A stretch of 64,000 nucleotides of DNA from Sulfidibacter corallicola (lineage in GTDB: Bacteria; Acidobacteriota; Holophagae; Acanthopleuribacterales; Acanthopleuribacteraceae), in NCBI RefSeq assembly GCF_017498545.1, contig NZ_CP071793.1, positions 8,240,256-8,304,255 on the forward strand, in the 5' to 3' direction. The translations under genes were made by a program, and so were the position numbers. Under the pieces are notes generated by a model. The model searched no databases, was not told the DNA's origin, and saw only the letters and a list, made by a program, of their open reading frames with translations. Of the stretch, positions 8,101-16,386 are shown one piece after another; the stretch's first letter is position 1; every line of letters begins with the position of its first letter.

Positions 8101-10408
8101 TCGTGATGTAGGGCGCGGAAGCCCCTGGCCGAGCGTATTCGGTCACCAGGTCGGCGGTGTCCGGCCGCTGGACCAGCTCGACGCGGCCGTCATCGTCGTA
8201 ATGGTAGGTCGTGGTGACGCCGTCGACGTTTTCGGTGGCCACCGAGCCGTCGGGGTTGAGGGTCCGGGTGGTGTCCACACCTTCGGGGTGATCGATGCGT
8301 GTCGACACACCAAAGACGTAGTCGTGGAAGCGGGTCGGGGCTCCGCTTTCACCACGGGTTTCCTGGAACGGCAATCCGCGGTTCGCGCCGGTCTGATAAT
8401 AGGTGAAGGTGTCGCGCTCGGATTCGGTCGCATGGCGCCAGCGCCGAACCTCCGTCGCGAAGGGAAAGGCCGCGTCTTGGTATCTGTAGGTGGTGCGGCC
8501 GATCGTTTCCGCCACCGCGCTTCGTTGGAAGGTCTCGCGCTCCTCGGTAACAAGGCCGAGCACGTAGGACGCGTCCAAGACGTGGTCGTGTTCGCCGAAC
8601 TCCCGAACCACCCGATGCGTGTAGTCAAACTCCCGGAGCAACAGGTGAGACCCGTTGCGTGCTTTGCGCATGACAGCCGTCGGCTGCAGGAAATGTAGAT
8701 CGAAGTTCTGACCGTTCAGGCCGTTTTCGTCAAACCAACTGTAGTGGTAGTTGGTGTCGATCCAAACGCCATCCTCCAACTGGCTGTGCTGCCGCAGGGC
8801 ATGAACCTGGATCAGGTCGCCGCCGGCATGATCGCCGATGGTGAGTGGCGGCGTGTAGGTCCAGGCCTCCCGATAACTGGCATCGCCGAAGGTGACGGTG
8901 CGTTCGCGCGGACGGCCGACCACATGGGCCTGGTCCCACGTCTGGAAGTAGGTTTCGAAGATGGGCGTGTTGACGTAGCTGGTCACCCGCCGAAAGGTCT
9001 GGTCGCCGTTGTGTTCCGTGACCGTGACGTCGATCCGGCCTTCCTGCTGCGGGTTGGTACGTTCCTCGTTGGCCGTCCACTGGCGGTAGTCAAAGGTATA
9101 GCGACCACCGGCAAAGGTCATCTCGCTCAGGCGCACGTATGGGCGGGAAACGGTGTGGTAGACCTCGCAGCCGTCATCGCGCGGGGTGCGGCAATCACTG
9201 GTGTCTACCTCCAGGTGATGGAAGTCTTGGGAGGCGTAGTCATACTGGACCGTGCCACCGGCGGGCAAGGTCATCGCTGTGACATAGGGGAAGCGCTCGC
9301 CGATGTGCTCGGTCGTGAAAACGGTCTCGTAGCCTTCGGGCGTGGTGACCTTGTGAAGGACCGTGAAGGTCTGGTTTCCGATGTGAATGGACCGATACGC
9401 AAACGACTTCAGGAGCTTGGAGCCTTGGGACGATTCGAGCGTGACCCGAATCAGTCGGTCGCCCTCATAGTGAAACTGCAATGCCCGACCAAAGGAGTCG
9501 GTGACGCGGTCGACCAGCGCCGAATCGGGCAAGGTCCCGTCGGGATCGCGGCCGCCAACATACGAAATGGAGATCGTGCGCTGGTTCGGAAGGCGGATTT
9601 CCACGGGGAAGAACTTGACCGCAGTCGCGTTGTGCCACTCGGTGACGCGCTGAACGGCCTGGAACTCGGTGCGCTGGCCGTTGGGGTCGAGCAGGTAGTA
9701 ACTGTTTTGGGAAAACCCTTCGAGGGAAGTTCCGTCCAGCGTTCGCGCTCGTGTGATGCGGCGCAATTGGTCGTCGACGAAGTGGATGTCGGCATGGCGG
9801 GGCATGCAGCCGTCGAAATCGCAAACGTCTTCGGGCCCACCGTTTTCGGGATCGGCCTGAAACAGGCTGTCGCGGCCGAACACCGTGACGTTGCCGGCGG
9901 TATCGACGAAGCGGACGCGTTCCCAATCGGCGGAGGCCGGACCGGTTCCGTTTCCGAACACAGCGTTGCGGGCCAGGATGTAACCAAAGTTGAAGCGCCA
10001 CCCGAAGCCCAAACCCTGGCCGGTGGGCGCCTCGTTCATGGGACACAGGCGGAAACCGTTTTCGTCGTCGCAATACTTTTCCTGCGGCGACTTGTAGATG
10101 GGTTGCAGGTACATGCCCGGAACGCCGATGGGATCGAGTGCGATGTTGAGCTTGCCGGTAAACTCGTTGACGGTGGTGAAGGGCGCTGAAGTACCGAGGC
10201 CCAGACGATCGGAGTCCGAAGAAAGGGAGGCAACGCCATTTTGAGGCTCGGTCAAGGCAGGGTTGCGGCGGTTCGAGTCCTCGGCATCCGCGTCAGAGGC
10301 GGAAATCGACGTGCTCATTAGGAGGAGAAGCCCGCCAATGGCGCAGGCCAGCGTCAGGCGGCATGCACGCCGAAAGCGCTGACCTCGAAGAGAGGGATAG
10401 AAAGACAT
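5114..10408 (-). CDS. secreted RHS/YD-repeat polymorphic toxin with C-terminal HNH nuclease
   Basis: 1764 residues from the ATG at 10408, chosen because a GGAG lies 9 nt upstream; a TTG 9 nt earlier has no spacing for it. Residues about 1-38 form a signal peptide (basic start, hydrophobic LTLACAIGGLLLLM, Ala-x-Ala-like end). An SpvB/YD-repeat body follows to about residue 1500, with repeats of the form YxxxGRL. The RHS core box ARFYDPVAGCFTQPDP is near residue 1520 and ends in VDPDG. After it come a hydrophobic pre-toxin segment, a Lys/Gly-rich linker, and a tip with CVFCG, IDHAIPKSRNG and CRGCN. These are the CxxC / DH / CxxCN marks of a zinc-bound HNH endonuclease. The tip probably cleaves target-cell DNA. 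The immunity gene is directly downstream. The signal peptide implies Sec export, unlike PAAR-type RHS proteins. Confidence 0.9.
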   Translation of the reverse strand: MSFYPSLRGQRFRRACRLTLACAIGGLLLLMSTSISASDADAEDSNRRNPALTEPQNGVASLSSDSDRLGLGTSAPFTTVNEFTGKLNIALDPIGVPGMYLQPIYKSPQEKYCDDENGFRLCPMNEAPTGQGLGFGWRFNFGYILARNAVFGNGTGPASADWERVRFVDTAGNVTVFGRDSLFQADPENGGPEDVCDFDGCMPRHADIHFVDDQLRRITRARTLDGTSLEGFSQNSYYLLDPNGQRTEFQAVQRVTEWHNATAVKFFPVEIRLPNQRTISISYVGGRDPDGTLPDSALVDRVTDSFGRALQFHYEGDRLIRVTLESSQGSKLLKSFAYRSIHIGNQTFTVLHKVTTPEGYETVFTTEHIGERFPYVTAMTLPAGGTVQYDYASQDFHHLEVDTSDCRTPRDDGCEVYHTVSRPYVRLSEMTFAGGRYTFDYRQWTANEERTNPQQEGRIDVTVTEHNGDQTFRRVTSYVNTPIFETYFQTWDQAHVVGRPRERTVTFGDASYREAWTYTPPLTIGDHAGGDLIQVHALRQHSQLEDGVWIDTNYHYSWFDENGLNGQNFDLHFLQPTAVMRKARNGSHLLLREFDYTHRVVREFGEHDHVLDASYVLGLVTEERETFQRSAVAETIGRTTYRYQDAAFPFATEVRRWRHATESERDTFTYYQTGANRGLPFQETRGESGAPTRFHDYVFGVSTRIDHPEGVDTTRTLNPDGSVATENVDGVTTTYHYDDDGRVELVQRPDTADLVTEYARPGASAPYITSYYRLQAPEHGRSGMAFPMVTRTKSGYTIPVLFRQFDVWGRETRESIATLDRITFERDTTYTPLGLVARKTSGLGGHWSYEYDAFGRPTRIYFTWTEANRILQDTLFGYRRTADGGAILSQRVSAYDTDSTLERVRETDFLGRITMAGTNGSSTFFQYAAHPKGLKATVLPLGDNALARTTIRTWLGQVLEETHPEIGEPVRFAYDNRGLLARRYQGDEANPTAATRFVYDGLGRLRETYGRLLNEPNESLLSTFAYDARNRLTEAVQVSDSGLPVTYTYKSFDGANRLMGMTITLPQLDGSSLENGDLSVEALSGTRAYEIDVAYDEIGRERWFQHPHGAFESYTYDYFGSPRGVFYGFGPNHPEGPDFEHLIDHGQYNPYNGQLLAAIWDLGDCQSESCAPALARMAEPVTAEERSRPPLAEDQLIDEGALEVAAAEAMGTGPSLFNYWWPDTMGRSATCELRGSMGHLYRCVFTTYNEWGFMASYTRNDRLFPSATEVRHGYTELGQLQSFAVGNASITYGYDLVGNLTNRTALSYHTGNATLAVGAHAAGYSQGNPFHRDGGYTYDVQGRLTGTPNHQVQYNRAGQVSRITASRRVNGNRSGSGEQFFLYDAFGQRVAAVRQDTERVTYSIRHADGRIITEEDFALGTNDALKQRRQYITLQGKAIYLEKEDFENGLLVNKEKTHFFRDRLGNPVVTWDGETNEATTSAYEPYGQPFIAEARHKGAHGFTGHDEDPNGLIYMKARFYDPVAGCFTQPDPGRDFNPYQPNSYNLYSYTHQNPANAVDPDGQALETVWDVANIGIGVASFVHNAREGNWLDATIDAGGVVVDTLAAAVPVVPGGAGTAIKVSRAGKMVVNAATKADKANDLRKAANTLDNAGDTAKALDKVDDAANAAKTTPKTSPKKGSAGGKGAGKRFPDKVREQARKESGDSCVFCGTRTSDTPGPTRSEIDHAIPKSRNGNNTLDNAQNTCRGCNRSKGAKTTEEFQWQ

Positions 10409-11123
10409 GGTGTCCAACTCCAGACAAAATTCAATTCGATGGATGAAGGAGTTAAGGTCCGTATTTCAAGATCGTTGACGAAGAGGTCATGGTTCAGGTG
10501 CGCCAAGGCATACTTCGATCGAACCGGCCGATACGCGTTGGCAGTCTGGTCGATGCCTCGCGGACACGCAAAGCTCCCAAAGGATGTTGTCAGCGAGGGT
10601 TTGGTGTCCAGGTGCTGTCGAGATCAGGGCCTTTGTGAACCTCAATACAAGGACGCCGCAGAGGATGGTGAACTGAGGGTGTTACATTGGTAGGCGGCAA
10701 GAACTCACACTTTGAAGTGCCCATTACAGAGGATTTACAAGACGACGATTTACCTAGGTATTCAATTCGGTACACCTCAAGACTCTACCGGTTCACGATG
10801 TCAGCCCTTGTCTTTGGCGGCACATTGGTCAGCCGGAATTCACTTCAGGGCGTTTCGGAGTGCTTCGACCGAGGATCGATGGTGCCGGGGATGGTTCGGG
10901 CTCCTGGCTCAAACGAGAGGTAGCCTGGCCGTACCCATGCCGCTCAGCATCGGGAACCCTGGGTTCGCCACCCCAGGGCAGGGTAGGGGTCTCGTCCCCT
11001 AGGTAGGTTTCGCGGTGGAGGCCGCGTCCGAGGCGCTCGATTTCAAGTTCGCTGCACGGAAAGGCACACTTTTTTGGGAAGTACCGATAAGATAAGGTAC
11101 TCCTCTCTTGGAAACGTCCTTTC
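10409..11123. other. intergenic region between divergent RHS and sensor kinase genes
   Basis: About 715 bp between two divergently transcribed large genes, so it must hold both promoters. Short open frames in it have no ribosome sites or recognisable products. A 7-bp hairpin (CCCTGGG at 10957-10963 with CCCAGGG at 10972-10978) lies in a GC-rich block at 10950-11000. No clear operator or -35/-10 pair could be assigned. Confidence 0.5.
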
Positions 11124-14100
11124 ATGATCATCTACGCTTCTCTTTCCTTCTCCACCTCGGCGCGTGCCTTGGGTCGCCACTGCCTGTTCGCGCTGCTGAG
11201 CCTGGCGCTGCCGTTGGCGCGGGCCCAGCCCGACCTCTACCACTTCGAGCGCATCACTCCCTCCGATGGGTTGCCGCACAGTGTGGTCAACGACATCGCG
11301 CAGGACGATGTCGGTTTTCTGTGGTTCGGCACCCAGGAAGGCCTCAGTCGCTACGACGGCTTCGAGTTCCGCGTCTTCAAACACGATTCGAGTGACGCCA
11401 CCTCGCTTTCGGACAACTACGTGCGTTGTGTGCTCGTCGACCGCCAGGGGCGACTTTGGGTCGGTACCTCCAATGGCCTCAACCGTTTGGAGCGGAACAC
11501 CCAGTCTTTCGTGCGTTACCTGCCCGACCGGGACCGCAAGGGTGCGCTCAGCTCCCCCGCCGTGCGCCAGCTCTTTCAGGATCGGGACGACCGGTTGTGG
11601 GTGAGCACCCTCGGCGGTGGCCTCAACCGATTGGATCCCGAAACCGGTACCTTCGAGGTCTTTCGCCACGATCCCAACGACCCCACCAGCCTCAGCCACG
11701 ATCAAGTGGAAACCGTCTACCAAACTCGCGACGGCACCATGTGGGCCGGCTGTGTCAACGGCATCAACCGCTTGCGCGGCGGACGCTTCACCCTTTTCGC
11801 CAACGGTTCCGAGCAGCCGGACTTCGTGGCCATGAACCAAATCAAACGCTTCCTGGAGGATGATCGGGGACGTCTCTGGGTCGGCTCCTTCAGCGGTACC
11901 CTGCAGATGCTCGATCGCGATACCGGCCAACTGACGCACTATCCGCTGCCGGACGGCAAGGGTACCAACGTCATCAGCGATCTGCTGCTGACCGATACCG
12001 GCTCCCTCTGGCTGGCCACCTACAGCGGCCTGTTCCTCTTCGATCCGGATCGCGGCTACCTCCGTCAACTCACCCACGATCCCGCCGATCCCATCAGCCT
12101 CTCCGGCAACCTGTTGCGTTCGCTCTTCCGCGACCAATCCGGGCTGTTCTGGGTGGGTACCTTCGAAGCCGGCGTCAACAAGGTCAACCTGGAACAGCGA
12201 TCCTTCATCCACTATCGCTACGCCCCCAATTCGAAAAACGGCCTGGGCGACAGCAGCATCCGCGGATTCCATCCCGACGGTCGCGGCCACATGTGGATCG
12301 CCACGGGCAAAGGCGTGGAACGACTCGACCTGGAAACCGGCACCTTCGAGCACTTTCGGCACGATCCGAACGATCCTGGCTCGCTCAGCAGCGACGACAT
12401 CCTGGAAGTCTTCGTGGACGCGCAAGGCACGCTGTGGGTGGGCGCCTTCGGCGGTGGGCTCCTGTCCTATGACGAAGCCAGGGGCGCCTTTCGCCACTAC
12501 CGCCATCTGCCGGGCAATCCGCGCACCCCTTCCGGCGACTACATCTCTTCCATCAACCAAACCGAGCCCGGCGCCTTGTGGATCGGTACCTTCGGCGATG
12601 GCCTCGACCATTTCGACCGCTCCTCGGGCATCTTCACCCGTTTCACCCACGACCCCGGCGATCACCGCAGCCTGGCGGCCAACCGCATCTGGCGCATCCT
12701 TCCCCGCGATCATCGACTGCTGCTCGGCACCTACGGCGGCGGGCTCTCGATCATGGATCCCACCACGAACACCTTCACCAATTACGACCACGATCCGAAC
12801 GATCCCACCAGCCTCTCCCACGACAACGTGTACTCGATCTACCACGACAGCGGAGGCCGCCTTTGGGTCGGGACGTCCTCCGGACTCGACCGGGCCGTGG
12901 GTGATCTGGACGCGCTCTCGTTCCACCCGGGTCCGTTGCTTGCCGGTGGGGCCGGCAACTCGATCTACGGTATCCTCGAAGACGATGCGGGACTCCTGTG
13001 GATCAGTACCAACGCCGGCATCTCGCGCCTGGATCCCGAGACGCACGTGGTACGAAATTTCGACGAGAGCCACGGGCTCCAGAGCCTGGAGTTCAAGGAA
13101 GGCGCCTGGGGAAAGAGCCCCGACGGCGATCTCTGGTTCGGGGGATCGAACGGTTTCAACCGCTTTCGACCGGAGAAGGTGTTCCCCGAACGTCCGCCGC
13201 CGCCCGTCGTCATCACCGAAATGGAGCGCATCAACCGCCAGTGGATGGGGGAAATCGCGGGTGATCGGCGCGACGCGATCGTGCTCGACCACCGCGACGC
13301 CGTCATCTCCTTCAGTTTCGCCGCGCTCGACTACGCGGCACCGAAAAAGAACCGCTACGCCTTCAAGCTGGAAGGCTTCGACGAAGCGTGGGTCTACTCC
13401 GGCAACCGCCACCGCGCCAGCTACACCAACCTGGATGCGGGCACCTATCGCTTTCGCGTGAAGGCCGCCAACAACGACGGTGTCTGGAACGAGACCGGTA
13501 TCGGTGTGCCATTGCGGGTCCTGCCGCCGCCATGGCGGACCTGGTGGGCCTACGGGCTCTATCTGCTGGCCGGAATCGCCCTGCTCGCCGTCCTCTATCG
13601 CGCCAAAACCCGTGAGCAACGATTGACCCTGGTTTCCCAGCAGGCCCAACTGCAGGCCATGGAGAAACTGGACCGCCTCAAGGACGAGTTCCTCGCCAAC
13701 ACCTCGCACGAGTTGCGCACGCCGCTCAACGGCATCGTCGGCCTCGCCGAATCCCTGCTGGAAGGGGCCCGTGGCTCGCTGGAGATTCCCGTGTGCCACG
13801 ACCTGGACATGATCGCCTCCAGCGGACGTCGACTCGCCGGCCTGGTGGACGACATTCTCGACTTCTCCAAGCTGCGCCAGGGTGCCCTGAAGCTTCGGCT
13901 GCGGCCCGTGCACCTGGCTACCATCGTCGAGACCGTCTTCGGCTTGTGTCAACCGTTGGTGGCGGGGAAACCGGTGACCCTGGCGCATCGGATGGACGCG
14001 TCACTGCCGGACGTGCTCGCGGACGAGAACCGCCTCTTCCAAATCATGCACAACCTGGTGGGCAACGCCATCAAGTTCACCGAGCAGGGTGCCGTGACCG

Positions 14101-16379
14101 TCACGGCCGAGCCCCTGGACGGGCGGCTGCGGATCAGCGTCAGCGATACCGGGATCGGCATCGCACCGGAAGCCCAGGAACGGGTGTTCGAGACCTTCGA
14201 GCAGGCCGACGGTTCCGTGTCCCGCACCCATGGCGGTACCGGCTTGGGCCTCGCGATCGTGCGCCAGCTCGTCACCCTGCACGGCAGCCGGATCACGCTG
14301 GATTCCACGCCGGGCGAGGGCTCTACCTTCCGTTTCGAACTCGCCATCGCGAATCAGGCCGCCCTACGGGAGGTCCCGGTGGACGACGCTTGGCCGGAGG
14401 TCCGCACCACGGTGGGTACCGCATCCGAATTGACCCGTTTCCAGGCGGCACCGCAGCCGGAAGGAACCTGGGAACCCCAAATGGAACTTGCCGTCGACGG
14501 CGATGGCGTCCACATCCTGGTCGTCGACGACGAACCGGTGAACATCCAGGTCTTGATCAATCATCTGGCGCCCTGCAGTTTTTCCGTCGACAAGGCACTC
14601 GACGGTGCGGAGGCGATCCGCCTTCTCGACGGCGAGAAACGCTTCGACCTGGTTCTGCTGGACATCATGATGCCGCGCATGTCGGGCTACGAGGTCTGTA
14701 CGGAGATCCGGCGGCGCTATTCGGCCGACGAACTGCCGATCGTGCTCCTCACCGCCAAAAACCTGGTGGCCGATCTGGTGCGGGGCTTCGAATCGGGTGC
14801 CAACGACTACATTCTCAAACCGGTCTCGAAGGGCGAGCTGCTGGCGCGCATCGAGATTCACATCGAACTGGCCAACGTGCATCGCAAACTGAAAACCTAC
14901 AGCCGGCGCCTGGAAGCGGAGGTGGCCGAGCGCACCCGGGCCCTGGAAGGCCGCAACAACGAATTGGAGCAGCTCAACGAGATCATCAAGTCGGTCAACC
15001 AGAAGGTCAAGATGGACGAACTGCTCGAAACCATTGTCGAGCGTGCCACCGACCTGTTTCCCAAGGCCGATATCGCCATGTTCCTCCAGGTGGATCGAAA
15101 AATGGAGTACCTGCAATTCCGCCATGTGCGCGGCGAGCACGCCGAGGCGTGGGTGGGCCGGCGGCTCCCGTACCGGATGCTGCGTGAATATTTCGAATCC
15201 GGCAACACGCGGTTGGAGCGCGGCATCTACCTGCTCGACGTGGAGGCCGCCGGTCGCATTGGCGATCTACCCTGGACCGAAGCCATCCTGGCAATGACGC
15301 TGGCGTTGCGCGAGGAGCCCGAAGGCTTCCTGGTGCTGGGTAGCCACGCGCGCGGCGACGCCTTCCTCGATTCGGATGTGGAGCGCTGCCGCCGCTTCCG
15401 CGAACACGCCCTGACGGCCTTCGCCAAAGCCCGCATGTTCGCGGAGCTGGAAGAAATGACCAAAACCCTGTTCGAGACACAGCAGGAGCTGGTGCGGGCG
15501 GCGCACGGTGCCGGCATGGCCGAAATCGCTACCGAGGTGCTCCACAATGTCGGCAACGAGTTGAACAGCATCAATGTCTCGATCGAGAGCATTTCCTCGA
15601 TCCTCGAGGAGGACCCGCTGCGTGTCGTGGATCGCGTGTTCGCCCTGATCCGTACCAACAACGACCGCCTCGCCGCCTACCTGGCCGAAGATCCCCAGGG
15701 CCGGAAGATCACGTCCCTGGTTCCCGAACTCATCGACAACCTGCGCGACATCCACGAAAGCCTGCGAGACGATGCCAAATCCCTGCGCGCCCACGTGAAG
15801 AACATCCGCCTCTTCATGCGCAACCAGAACGAACTGGCCGAAGCCGAACACTTCCTGGAACAAGCCGACCTGAACAACATGTTGCACGCCGCGCTGACCT
15901 TCCGCGAAAAAGAGTTGAAAAGGCACGGGATCGTGGTGAATCGCGAGCTGACCGACCTGCCGGGCCTGCCGGTCAACAAACCCCGGCTCCAAAAGGTTCT
16001 GGACATCTTGATCGAAAATGCACGCGAGGCGATGGCCGGCTTGCCGTCGACCGCCAGGCGGGAACTGAGGGTCGCCACCGAGCTGCGCGACGACCGCATC
16101 CTGGTGGCGATCGGGGATTCGGGAACCGGCATCGAGCCAGGCCTGCAAGCGCGCATCTTCGCCCAGGGCTTTTCTACCAAGGGACCGCGCCGAGGTGGTT
16201 CGCTCCACTACGCCGCCAACACCCTCAAACAGTTGGGAGGGCACATCCGGCTGCGGGAGCAAGACCGCGGGACCACCCTGGTGCTGGAACTGCCGCTCCG
16301 GTTCGAGACCCGGGCGCTCGACGAACCAACCTCACCCGAAACCGCCGACAGCATCGGGCCCTCCGAGCGATCGCCGTGA
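11124..16379 (+). CDS. giant hybrid sensor histidine kinase with periplasmic propellers, REC, GAF and a second kinase module
   Basis: 1751 residues. A signal peptide or N-terminal anchor (about 1-35) leads into repeated two-component propeller blades (about 40-680) of the form DxxGxLWVGTxxGLxRxD. A Y_Y_Y domain (about 725-795) and one membrane helix (about 803-825) follow. The cytoplasmic part begins with a HisKA box FLANTSHELRTPLNG (about 855) and HATPase motifs (NLVGNAIKF, DTGIGI, GTGLGLAI; 970-1040). A receiver domain comes next with VVDDEP, the phospho-acceptor Asp in LLDIMMP (about 1179) and the Lys in LKPVS. A coiled coil and a GAF-like region (about 1296-1430) follow. A second kinase-like module carries the His in VLHNVGNELNS (about 1472) and its own ATPase (NAREAM, DSGTGI). 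It therefore probably senses a periplasmic carbohydrate-like ligand and relays phosphate internally. Stop codons of this gene and the convergent one lie 7 bp apart. Confidence 0.93.
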   Translation: MIIYASLSFSTSARALGRHCLFALLSLALPLARAQPDLYHFERITPSDGLPHSVVNDIAQDDVGFLWFGTQEGLSRYDGFEFRVFKHDSSDATSLSDNYVRCVLVDRQGRLWVGTSNGLNRLERNTQSFVRYLPDRDRKGALSSPAVRQLFQDRDDRLWVSTLGGGLNRLDPETGTFEVFRHDPNDPTSLSHDQVETVYQTRDGTMWAGCVNGINRLRGGRFTLFANGSEQPDFVAMNQIKRFLEDDRGRLWVGSFSGTLQMLDRDTGQLTHYPLPDGKGTNVISDLLLTDTGSLWLATYSGLFLFDPDRGYLRQLTHDPADPISLSGNLLRSLFRDQSGLFWVGTFEAGVNKVNLEQRSFIHYRYAPNSKNGLGDSSIRGFHPDGRGHMWIATGKGVERLDLETGTFEHFRHDPNDPGSLSSDDILEVFVDAQGTLWVGAFGGGLLSYDEARGAFRHYRHLPGNPRTPSGDYISSINQTEPGALWIGTFGDGLDHFDRSSGIFTRFTHDPGDHRSLAANRIWRILPRDHRLLLGTYGGGLSIMDPTTNTFTNYDHDPNDPTSLSHDNVYSIYHDSGGRLWVGTSSGLDRAVGDLDALSFHPGPLLAGGAGNSIYGILEDDAGLLWISTNAGISRLDPETHVVRNFDESHGLQSLEFKEGAWGKSPDGDLWFGGSNGFNRFRPEKVFPERPPPPVVITEMERINRQWMGEIAGDRRDAIVLDHRDAVISFSFAALDYAAPKKNRYAFKLEGFDEAWVYSGNRHRASYTNLDAGTYRFRVKAANNDGVWNETGIGVPLRVLPPPWRTWWAYGLYLLAGIALLAVLYRAKTREQRLTLVSQQAQLQAMEKLDRLKDEFLANTSHELRTPLNGIVGLAESLLEGARGSLEIPVCHDLDMIASSGRRLAGLVDDILDFSKLRQGALKLRLRPVHLATIVETVFGLCQPLVAGKPVTLAHRMDASLPDVLADENRLFQIMHNLVGNAIKFTEQGAVTVTAEPLDGRLRISVSDTGIGIAPEAQERVFETFEQADGSVSRTHGGTGLGLAIVRQLVTLHGSRITLDSTPGEGSTFRFELAIANQAALREVPVDDAWPEVRTTVGTASELTRFQAAPQPEGTWEPQMELAVDGDGVHILVVDDEPVNIQVLINHLAPCSFSVDKALDGAEAIRLLDGEKRFDLVLLDIMMPRMSGYEVCTEIRRRYSADELPIVLLTAKNLVADLVRGFESGANDYILKPVSKGELLARIEIHIELANVHRKLKTYSRRLEAEVAERTRALEGRNNELEQLNEIIKSVNQKVKMDELLETIVERATDLFPKADIAMFLQVDRKMEYLQFRHVRGEHAEAWVGRRLPYRMLREYFESGNTRLERGIYLLDVEAAGRIGDLPWTEAILAMTLALREEPEGFLVLGSHARGDAFLDSDVERCRRFREHALTAFAKARMFAELEEMTKTLFETQQELVRAAHGAGMAEIATEVLHNVGNELNSINVSIESISSILEEDPLRVVDRVFALIRTNNDRLAAYLAEDPQGRKITSLVPELIDNLRDIHESLRDDAKSLRAHVKNIRLFMRNQNELAEAEHFLEQADLNNMLHAALTFREKELKRHGIVVNRELTDLPGLPVNKPRLQKVLDILIENAREAMAGLPSTARRELRVATELRDDRILVAIGDSGTGIEPGLQARIFAQGFSTKGPRRGGSLHYAANTLKQLGGHIRLREQDRGTTLVLELPLRFETRALDEPTSPETADSIGPSERSP

Positions 16380-16386
16380 GCCGATC

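Noticed and set aside
10439..11002. Short open frames in the gap before the sensor kinase
   Set aside because: No ribosome sites and no protein-like features; overlapping frames on the same stretch.
11043..13988. A 981-codon open frame opposite the sensor kinase propellers
   Set aside because: Repetitive Ala/Glu/Gly/Val-rich product produced by the periodic blade sequence; no ribosome site or domain.
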